From the NCBI RefSeq assembly GCF_001625305.1, contig NW_017804664.1, positions 645,753-709,752 of the forward strand: 64,000 bases of DNA. Reading direction: 5' to 3'. Below, piece by piece: positions 33,258-43,600 of this stretch. Under the pieces are notes generated by a model. The model saw only the letters and a program-made list of their open reading frames with translations, made no database searches and was not told the DNA's origin. The translations under genes and the position numbers were made by a program. The number at the start of each line of letters is the position of its first letter. Position 1 is the stretch's first letter. This DNA is from Branchiostoma belcheri (Eukaryota > Chordata > Leptocardii > Amphioxiformes > Branchiostomatidae).

Positions 33258-34712
33258 TGAGAGACAGAAAGAGAGAGAGAGAGACAAGAGAGAAAATAGA
33301 ATATCACCACCTTTCCAGGTCTGGGCAGACGTTACGCCCTTGACGTTCCGACCAGTGACGGAAAAGGCCGACATCGAGATCGAGTTTGCCCGAAGGAAGC
33401 ACGGAAACTGCCGATTCCACTTCGACGGCTCGGGTAACACGCTGGCGCATGCGTACTTCCCCGGGGAAGGCCTTCTCGGTGACGTCCATTTTGACGCCGC
33501 GGAACAATGGACGGTCCTATCTCCGCATGGTAAACAGGGGGGTTCAGGGTCTACATTTTATTTTGGTCATAATAAATAATGGCAATGCCATCCAAAAGCA
33601 AGGAAACTCAAGGAAATAAAGGGCAACTTCAAATGTATCAAATCATGTATCAACCTAAGGAAGAAAAGACGTAGAAAGGTAACATTTGCAAGGCAAATGC
33701 ATAATGTTAATACCTTCGCATGTGGCCTGCTCTGTGAATTCTTACTTAGATCAAACACTTTCATTACAGTTATATATGGTCATGCAGAACCCCTTGCCAT
33801 AAAATTGCAACACAACACTAGTTGCTATGGTGACAGAGGTCTGGTTTAGGTCATTGACCTACATTTGTTTGGAGAAGAATAAGAAATTGAGCACAAAACA
33901 ATATTATTTCCTTTGGTAAACCAAGGCGGTTATTATTATTAAATACAACATCCTTGGGTAAAATTAATCAAGAAACTAGAGAAGTAACATTTGCAAAGCA
34001 AATGCATGATGTTTACCTTCGGACATGGTCTGCCCTGTTAATTCTTACTCAAACACACTCACATACATGTACTACTATTATATGGTGACAGGAGCAGAGC
34101 AGACCATGAAATTGCAACATTATGTAACCCAACACCAGTCACCATGGTGACAGACGTCAACAAATCGTGTCATTGGTCAGGTCATAGGTCACTGTTTGGA
34201 GAAGAAGAAGAGGAAGAAACTGAGCAAAACCAATATGTTTTCCTTCGGTAATTATAAAGAATGTGAGGGTATAGAATGTTTGTTGCTATTTGTTGTTGCC
34301 ATAGGAACCAACTTGTTTATCGTGGCTGTTCACGAGCTCGGCCACAGCCTCGGTCTGGAACATTCTGAGCACAGGGACGCCGCCATGTTTCCATGGTACC
34401 CGGGTTACCAGGGGTCATCCTACACTCTTCCCGCGGTTGACGTCACGGCCATCCAGGCCTTATATGGAGGTGGGTTGAGTTACAGTGCAGAAATATTTAT
34501 AGCTTTTACCGCAATTTGAAAAGAAAATAAGTTCAGAACGTCAGATTGTTTTGATGAATTTGTTGATTTTTTTTAAATTTTCGTTTGTGTTATGTTCAAA
34601 GAAAGTGATTATGGTACATTTTTCTTTATTATATCTACTAATCCTTATGTTGGTCTACTTTTGTTTGCAATATTTCTAAATCTTTCTTTACATTCTCCAC
34701 ACAGTTCCATGA
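32117..34712 (+). CDS. matrix metalloproteinase, gene 2 (5' end not found)
   Basis: Exons 32117-32345, 32739-32965, 33319-33529, 34305-34469 and 34705-34712, phases 1,0,1,1, give 279 residues from the first recognised exon. The prodomain begins FLRRYGYL, then an (AAG)n run encodes a block of about a dozen lysines before [20 protein letters not shown]. The cysteine switch is degenerate (KRCPHSDP). The catalytic domain shows [35 protein letters not shown], the zinc site [11 protein letters not shown] and the Met-turn [10 protein letters not shown]. The last exon adds only Val-Pro before the stop, so hemopexin is absent. The signal exon is unknown; ATG...GGGCAG at 30851-30895 fits in phase but is a poor signal peptide. 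The zinc-site exon shares 84 identical bases with gene 1. Confidence 0.88.
32999..33298 (+). repeat. (GA)n purine tract
   Basis: About 300 bases almost purely A/G on the plus strand (GAGAGACAGAGA variants), filling most of the intron before the catalytic exon at 33319. The acceptor lies about 20 bases after it. Confidence 0.95.
33670..34245 (+). repeat. two tandem copies (c, d) of the dispersed repeat
   Basis: Copies at 33670-33930 and 33975-34245 both begin GTAACATTTGCAA(A/G)GCAAATGCA and run through TTGCAACA...GGTGACAGA to an A-rich tail. They occupy most of the intron before the zinc-site exon. Confidence 0.7.
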
Positions 34713-36985
34713 CAAGACACGTGTCAAACCAAACTGAAGACGGTGGAAGGCTCGGGCTGCTACTTTGGACATTCTGGACGCTCTGCTAAGGTGTTTAAAA
34801 TGGACAAAAAACTTTTATGCTAGAAATTTATTTCACGCACCCTGGAAAAGTTCTCGCGAAGTAAGAACATATCGTCCTCTGGTTTCTAAATCAGCTACAG
34901 TCCTCTTTAGACACGTCACAACAAAGTGACGGCCGTTATGCCTTCAAATGGATGTAACATTTTCTATGGGAAATCTGCAGCGTGGCGTAACTAGTTACTT
35001 AGTAACCAGGCAACTTTAACGGTCACCATTATGACCTCATTAAGTGGATCAAAGGTCAAGGTCAGCGGCTGTTACCTGGCGTGTTACCTGAGTGCCACAG
35101 TTGACGTCGCCCCGCACGTAAGATATTTTACCTGATTTCTGTGGCCATGGATAAGTACAGTGCAAGTTTTCTGAAAACCATTGGGCCAGTGTACGTATAT
35201 ACATATATTATGTACGTATTTGCACTGTCAAAGAGTGTTTTATTTTGGTACCACTTCTGTAATTCTTGACACGACAGCCCCCGTGTATTTCAAAGCGTTG
35301 TTATGATCATTTACCTGAACTCAATGTCATGTCTTCAATCTTATATGCGGTAGTATACAATAGTATTGTAGGTGGCTGAGGATATTGGCGTTGTATCTGA
35401 TACAAGCATTGAATGGATGTCAATTAGTAACAAGTACAAACACAATGTGTACTGAATGTGACCTTTGTAAGCACTCCTTTTCACTCCTTCTTCAGAGGAA
35501 CAGCAAACATTGACAACTCATCTTTATTTGCACGTTCATGCCCACTGGGCTAAATGCATACTGACAATGTTACGTGTATATTAATAATATTAAGTAACAT
35601 AGCATTCAAACGGACGACTCAAGGTATTACATTCTATCTAATCCAAGTCTCAATTTATCTATTTTCTCTTAAGATTTCTTCTCTCTTTTCTAAAGCAACT
35701 GAATATAAATTCACATGATTTTTTTATCGAGTGGTCATTTGTGGTAGTTATGAGATAATTACCACCCCCTCCCCCACCCATCATTAGGCATGGTTCCCCA
35801 ATGTTCTGCACACATGGCCATGTTTGGTACCTGTACAACACACCTGTCCAGGTAAACAATGGACCCGCCCATGCCTCAGGCTTGGTGACGTCACAGCTCA
35901 CCTGGCGTGGCTGGTTTTCACCTAGGCCTGACTGGTGAGTAGTGTTCATATTTTACACACATTTATTCACAGTGTTCCCTTTATTTCTTCTGATTTTAGT
36001 ATTATACAGCATGGTCATATAGCATATATTTGGCAAAAAGAGTAGTGGGGTTGAACTTTCTGACCGTCATGTTTCTACCCTAAGCTAGTTCCTTTCCCAA
36101 TTTGCTCAAACAATACCAAACATAAATACAACCTATAATTCACCCCCCCCCTACATGCACATTAAGGAATGTGCATGTNNNNNNNNNNNNNNNNNNNNCC
36201 ACCCCAATGCTGACACAATGAACAAAATAGAATAGGCACATGAAGTATGGGTGGCGTCGAATGGCCACGTGTTAAGGCCAGCGGAAATGGCTTCGCTTCC
36301 TTGTAATACTTTAATTCTCGATAACACTTAAATAGACTCCGTCTTCCAATACCGTGTGCCGTGTCCTAGACACAATGGATTAACAATCCCTTGTCCCTAT
36401 ATATATATATTTATGGTCTCAGACGTTTCACCTCGCCTAACCTCACCGGTCCCATAGCAGTTATGGGAAGTTATTTCACGTATTTGTAACGCCATGGAAA
36501 TTTCATAAACAAAGAATATCATACAAACGTTTTGTGTTGTTATCTTTTGTGTGTTTTGGTATATTTCAAATCACACTTTTATACCGTGCACGTGCGTCGT
36601 GGCCCAATTATAAAGTGAAGGGCACAAAAGTGCAGCTTTATTCGTTTAGCCTGAGGGCTTGACTGGCGCACCTAGCTATAGGGGGGCGTGGCGCGTCTGT
36701 AGCGTGGCTTCTTTGTCACGTCTGTGGGGTTAGAAAAACCGCCATTCCCGAGTCACATACAGGTGAGAAACTGGTGTTTTATCAGAGCTTAGGACTGTAA
36801 ACATGCCACAATGTTGTATAAATTTGTGAGTCTGGTTCCACCACCATGTAGTGGAACATGTAGTACAACAATGGCCATTGTGATGTTTTAACGTTTAGCG
36901 GGGCTCGTAAATTTTGTACGGTAGGGGCATTCCACGATTTTCAAATTTCATTCGTAGGGGAGTCAAGGACCAAAACCGATAAAAA
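34713..36985. other. intergenic, with a 20-N assembly gap at 36179-36198
   Basis: No exon recognised. The gap is exactly 20 N next to a C-rich stretch, which suggests a placeholder. A minus-strand open frame at 35659-35949 has no family signature. Confidence 0.5.
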
Positions 36986-36989
36986 TTCT

Positions 36990-37015
36990 ACATGTATGTA
37001 TGTATGTATGTATGA

Positions 37016-37046
<31 letters not shown>

Positions 37047-37168
37047 AATATATGTATGTATGTATGGATATATGTATGTATGTATGTGTGTATGTATGCA
37101 TGTATGTATGTATGAATATATGTATGTATGCATGTATGTATGGATATATGTATGTAATGTATGTATGA

Positions 37169-37199
<31 letters not shown>

Positions 37200-37207
37200 A
37201 ATATATG
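36990..37207 (+). repeat. (TATG)n / ATATGTATG microsatellite
   Basis: More than 40 GTAT units in a higher-order pattern with ATATGTATGTATGTATGAAT blocks. The long minus-strand open frame with many HTYIHTY repeats is its by-product. Confidence 0.95.
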
Positions 37208-37614
37208 TACGTATATATAACCGAGATTTCGGTAACGTATGACGCTGTATTGTATGTAAATCGTGAGATAATTGCGGTGTCTATTTACTTTCGGTAAATG
37301 GTTTTTACAGTCATAAGACAGAAGGTTCACCTTACAGTCCTTTCTATGCAGTAGTACGTGGTTTACAACAACATACATTGTCTTAAGCCATGATGTTAGT
37401 GTTAAGACTTACTTATACCAACTAGACACTACATTTCTGACCATTCCCTTGATTATTGTAATTAGACATTCGGCACTCTAGTCTGTAATTAAAACGTACC
37501 ATAATTAGATAAGCAGTGTTCTTATTTTGTATCCTGACATTACGGAGTGACAGTAAGTTACCTATTTTTGCCCCCACCCGCAGGGCATGGTGTAACTAAC
37601 CGGACGGGTTTGAC

Positions 37615-40600
37615 ATGGAGGCTCAGAAGCTGTTCGCGGCAGGACTGCTAGGCGGCGCTGTTGCACTGCTGCTTGCCAGCTTCTACCCGTTCGGATTACG
37701 TCACAGCAAAGGTGGGCGGTTGACGAAAGATGTATCATAATATCAATACTAGTGTAGATCTTGCTTTTATATCGTACGTTTTTTTAGAAAACATATGGCA
37801 AGTTATAATACATCGAACCCTGTCAAAATATTTTTGATAATGCGGATTTGTAGCAAATTTACAATTTGAATGTCTAATTTCCGGTCGCTTCTTCAGACCA
37901 GATTGACCAGCTTACTTGAACACGTGACCTGACATGCACATGGCCGCAGTAGTAGGCCAAAGGCGACAGGAAGCCTAAAGAGGCCTAAAGATGAAAGGGC
38001 TTCGATGCTGTTGTATGGCATAAGCTGAATTCTGGACCCTTGTTATGTATTTTATCAAAGCAACATTGATAACTAAATAACCTTTATTAATCCTGGAAAA
38101 AAGTCCTATTCCCCTATTGGCTGAGCAGATCTGACGTATCATGGTCCTATTTCCCTATTGGCTGAGCAGATCTGACGTATCATGGTCTTATTTCCCTATT
38201 GGCTGAGCAGATCTGACGTGTCATGGTCCTATTTCCCTATTGGCTGAATAGATCTGACATGTCATGGTCCTATTTCCCCATTGGCTGAGCAGATATGACG
38301 TTTCATGGCCCTATGTCCCTTTTGGCTGAGCAGATCTGACGTGCCATGGCCCGGCCGGCCCGGTCACGTGGTGGCTGGTGTACCCGGATGTAGCGCGGCA
38401 GGGATGGATGTACGTAGACAACACAAGCCCCTCGCCCATCAGGGTGAGTCAACCGGCATGTTTGTTTGTTTGTTTGTTTGTTTTTCTTAGCCATGGCTGC
38501 AGTTTCTGATAGAACTCACTGCCATAAATGTAATCTTTACCAGGCTTCGGGAGGCGGTCGGATAGAGTAGAAATTGGCCAAATAGAGAGATAACATGCCA
38601 GGGGAGTTGGTCCGCTAGAGAATACAGTTTGCCGCACCCGAAATGTGCTCTCGAGCGGACCAACTCCCCTGGCAAGTTATCTCTAAGAGTCTATATTTGA
38701 CCAACTTGCACTCTTTCCAACCGCCTTCCTAAGCCTGGTAGAGGCTAGCCTCTACCAGGCGAAGTGGAACCTTCTCTCGGCGGCTATGTAGGATGGCCAG
38801 CTATATTAAAATAACGCGTTAAAAACTCTTCCCCACCGCCGCGGGGCCTGCACAGGAGGCTAGGTAGAGGCCACTAAGACGGGTTTCGAAGTTTTATCGC
38901 GATAATACAGCTGACATGTGATTGGGCCTATGCTTCGTAATGTCTAACCGACTACCCTACCCCATGCAATACCAATGGTTTGTAATGTCTAATAGCAATG
39001 TCTAACAGCACTCCCCCCCCCCCCCATGTCTAGATGGACGCCATCCCCCGGCAGTCGGATCCAGTCATCCGGACTCTCGAGCTCAACAGCGTCACACGTG
39101 ACGTCAGCAGGCTGGTGTACCCTAGCGACTCGCGGAGGAACGACAGGCTAACGCCTCAGGTACGTGACAACCTTACACATCATTTTGAGGTACATGTAGT
39201 TCATAAGCAAAAACTTACGAAAGTCAGTCTACGTTTTTATGTGTCAATAAATATATGTCATTTTTCGAATCTTCCCCACCCCAGGGTTTTCTGGCCTACA
39301 CCACCTATAGCGGCATCTGGGTTTCTTACGTGGGGTCAATGACCGGACAACTTGGGGATGACGCAAATAGCGTGATGACGTGTGCAACCATAAAAGGTAT
39401 AGGCATAATTAAGAATTGGTACAGGGAATCTGCAGTTAGCTACTTTGAAGGACTGTGAAGGTACAGGGAATAACGCCACTGATTTCATTAGATGGGTAAC
39501 ATCCTTTTCCTTTTGGCATCCAAAAACCGATGCGAGCTTGCGACGAAAAAACATTCTGGGCTAAAAATGCTGCCCTCATTACGAAGTATCATGAAATCTA
39601 AATTGTCAGGAAGGTTACTTATATCAAATTTATCTTATCATATCTTGTTTTACTGGAAGACTTTGTGGTGCAAACAAATGGTAATTTGAGTCCCGGTTTC
39701 CTTCCTCTGGCAGTGTACATGTGGGCTATGTTTTCATTTTCAGTTTACCCAAAAATCTGGATGCAGAAATAGAAATTATATTGTCGTTTCTTCTTCAGGT
39801 GAGGATTCTGTGTCCCAAGCCGTTGCCATGGTGATGGCACACAACCCGAGAAGAGATGATCGTCAGGAGTCCATACTGCTGGGTCAGCAGTTTCACCTCA
39901 AGGGAGGTTTTGAGGCGCACTGGGTCAGTACAGCCTGGTTTACTCTTTTTTACTGTGTTCCGTGGAATTTTTATCCATGCAGAATCGAATGCCATAGTAA
40001 AGTCCACAAAACATGCGAAAAGACGAGAATTCTGGCTATGTCTTCAACACAGTAAAAGGAGCAAAACAGGCTGTACTGACCCATTGAGGCACACACACTG
40101 GGTCAGTACAGGCTGGTTTACCCTATTTTACTGTGTTCTGTGGAACAAATCGTTTGGATTTTTCTCCATGCAGAATCGAATGCCTTCCTAAAGTCTACAA
40201 AACACGCGAAATCTGAAATCTGGCTAATATATACTTCCTAACTAGGGTGCTTACTATGAAAAGACGTAAGTTATGTTAAGGCCTCAATTGGTAAACAACT
40301 GGTAACTGTGTGATTAAGAACAACTTATTAATTGTACGCGCAATCTGCTTCTACAGGAATGTCTGCACTCCATCCAAAGCTCCTTCTACACAAGCTGCTA
40401 CCGAAGTTTGTATCTTCCGGGGGTCAGCGCTTCGGCCAGGGTCGGCAGTGCCTCGGCAAAACTCGGCGGTCGTTCGGCAAAGATCGGAAGCGGTCCGGCG
40501 AGGGTCGGCATGCGTCAAACGAAGCAACCATTGTGTATAGGAATCACCACAGCTTCAGATAAGGTGAGTTCGTTCGCCGTAGTAAAGTCAAGTAGCCCGC

Positions 40601-43600
40601 TGCAAAGGTGAAAAGGTTCGGAAGAGATACCGTAAGCCTGCTCCAAAGCTCTGGTAGACAATAGTGCTCATGAGATGCTTTGTTCAGCACCAAGGTCAGA
40701 CACGGTTCTGGATATCCAGAAGGATGTCCATGTATATCCAGAACCGTGCCTGGGGCAAATCTACGTTCTTGGATAGAATAGAGACGATCCAGAACCATGC
40801 CTGATCCTATCCCATTTTGGCATAGAGCTAGACAGGGAAAACTCTAAATACGATTAAATGTATCTACTAGTAGGCTGTTGAAGGTCTGAACTCACTATTA
40901 ATATAGCTGCATGTCATAACCGTAAACCCTTCACAGTTCACAATATCTATTTCCAACTTATGTCATCAAAGTCCTGAATGCTATTGCTAGTCTTTCAAAG
41001 ATAACTTTTTTGGCAACAGGAAGGAAGTTTTCGGATAGAACTCGGAGCCTGCGCCCACGGAGAGGTCCCGACATCGCCCTCCCAGCCCCTGTTCGCCATG
41101 GTGGGAAACCCCGAGGTGACCAGCAATCACGTGGTCTGTGCCGGGAACCTACTGCGGACGGAAGGAGCGGCAGATCTGGTGAGATACTGCTGAACTATGT
41201 AGTTTTTCATAAGGGAAAAAAGTTGCTATTTTTATACTGTAGTTAATGCAGGAAATTATTGCACGTGGCCATGACGAGTTGTGCAATATTGTTTCCTTGC
41301 CCATTTACTTACCATTTACTTGCATAGAGTTTACTGTCCAAAAAGGCTGGTACCACTTTGCCTACCACAAAAGTGTAGATAATGTTGTATTTAGAGCTGT
41401 TTCTTCATATCGAGAATCGTGCTCAGATACGGTTCTGGATAGCCAATGCGTACCCATAACAATGCCTGGTGCAAATCTAGTCGTTCTTGGATTATAGCTC
41501 AAAGACTATCCAAAACCATACCTGATCCTAACCTTAACGCATTCACTCATACAACTAGATAGATAGGCACAGTTCTGGGTACGATGGACGTAGCCTGGTT
41601 ACCAAACCTATTATAGCTCCCGAGTCCTCTTTGTGGAGAGGATGTAGGACTCGGGAGCTATAATAGGTTACGATGGATGTCCTGCAGCATATCCCAAACG
41701 TGTGTATACACTGCAAGATATTCAATCGTTAAGACAAGAACTTCTCCCCTTTCCTCAGCTGTGCGTGTCACACCCGGAACTGTGGCTGACTCTGCAGCAG
41801 GCCGGCAGGACGGCGCGGGCCCGGGGGAGGGCGGAGGGCGGCGCGGTACCCTGCCGGGGCCCGGCCGGGGTGCAGACGGGCCGAGACCGGGCTAAGGAGC
41901 AACCAGGCGTGACCGAGACAGGAGATAAGGCAGCGAAGGAGGAGAAGAAGAAACCTTGGAAGTAAGTGTAGGGACATTGTGAAAATATTTGTATAGCGGT
42001 AGGGAAAGCTTCAACAAACCAAGCACAACAAGAAGAGAAGTGAGAGAGTTAGTAGGAACATAATTACAGTACTCTTAGCATAGCCATGCTTTCTATTTGG
42101 CACGAAGGATTGCAATTACGCTATTGTAGTAACATCTACGTCCTTTTCCTCCAGGCAGAAAAAGTCAAAGCTCGAATACTGCGTGCAACACCAAGGTAAG
42201 GAACGACCTTACTCAACGTACGTTAGCAAATTCCATATTAATTCCAGTTAATCAGTTTATGAGCTGAAATACTATAATCAGTATAACATAATTTATATTC
42301 ATAATAGATTGATCGATTGATAAATTGACATATTGATTGATTGATTGATTGATTAATTTGTAACTCAACAGTCGATCAACTTCCCCTCCCCAGTGACAGT
42401 GGAGACTCCCGAGCAGGAGTGTGCGGACCCGTGCTCGTACCAGAGCAGCAATCATATGAACTATTTACAGATACTGATCGATTGATTGATTGATTGATTG
42501 ATTGATATCGATCTCTTCCCCAGTGACAGCAGAAGCCCCAGAGCAGTAATGCTCGGACCTGTGCTCCTACCAGAGCAGCAATCATAAAAACTATTTACAA
42601 ATATTGATCGATGGATTGATTGGTTTGTAACTCATCGATCAACCAATTCCCCCTCCCCAGTGACAGCAGAAGCACCGGAGCAGGAGTGTGCGGACCTGTG
42701 CTCGTACCAGAACAGTAACTGCCCGCAGTTCTTCGCTGGCACCTCGTGGCCCGCCAGCAGCTACACGGCCGTAGGATCCCCCCACAGCTGCCTGGTGTGC
42801 CAGACCACCGCCGGGCGGGGCGAGCCGCTCTACGCAGCGGTGTACAACATGCGCTATCGGATCCCAGAGTACACCGCCTCCGCCATCACACGCGACCCGG
42901 CAGGCAAAACATACGACCGGCCAGACTCCGACCTCTGGTACCGCGTACAGATGGGTAAGCCGGTTAGCCATCTGGGTGGGTTACCGTTAGCAGAGGTGTT
43001 ACCGTTAGCGACCTGGGTGGGTTACCGTTAGCGACCTGGGTGGGTTACCGTTAGCGAACTGGGTGGGTTACCGTTAGCGAACTGGGTGGGTCGTTTAGCG
43101 ATCTGGGTGGGTTAGCTAGCCGGGTGGGTCTGTCAGTGAGCTGGGTGGGTCGGTCAGTGAGCTGGGTGGGTCGGTCAGTGAGCTGGATGGGTCGGTTAGT
43201 GAGCTGGGTACTTGTCACGGCAAAGGGATTCAGCACAAGTGGTATTTTCTATGTCCAAAGAAAAAAAGGACACATGTTCCATTTTTTTAATTCTTTACAT
43301 ATTCTCTAGTCTTTAGATAGTCCATGACCTGGTCTTGTTGCACAAGCTAGCAATCTTAATTCACTGGAAGATATATTTCAAACACCATTCCTTTATGGTT
43401 TGAAACAACCAGGCCTGTGCCCGTCTCAGCTCCACGAGGCCGTTGAGGACACGTGTGACAAGGACACCAGGACCTGGGGCGTCACGGGACAGGACGACCT
43501 CTGTCCTCTGCCCTCGGAGGTCACGGACATGCTGTGGCGGTACGATGGTTGTGGGAAGTGCCAGTCTCTATCCGGGGACTACAGCAGCTGCGGATACTAC

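Larger units (their letters stand above)
38334..41850 (+). other. DNase II-like region of the fusion protein, catalytic histidines missing
   Basis: Coding exons 2-8. The mature-like start [18 protein letters not shown], then GWMYVDNTS, matches the start of DNase II (LTC, PVDW, VVY, YLD). [19 protein letters not shown] matches the strand before the first catalytic histidine. [20 protein letters not shown] then HPELWLTLQ matches the C-terminal CVGDMNR...LCAQLPALW segment. The histidine of the LVHS motif is replaced in VSYVGS, and the DHSKW (HxK) motif is replaced by SQPLFAM. DNase II needs both, so catalysis is unlikely. A role in binding or in folding the protein is inference. Confidence 0.72.

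Noticed and set aside
32720..33440. Leu/Ser-rich minus-strand frames across 32720-33440
   Set aside because: Antisense translation of the (GA)n tract and of metalloproteinase exons.
42394..42590. Two additional nuclease exons
   Set aside because: Homology stops after about 65 bases, there is no donor in phase, and the second copy has a stop; treated as intronic duplicates.
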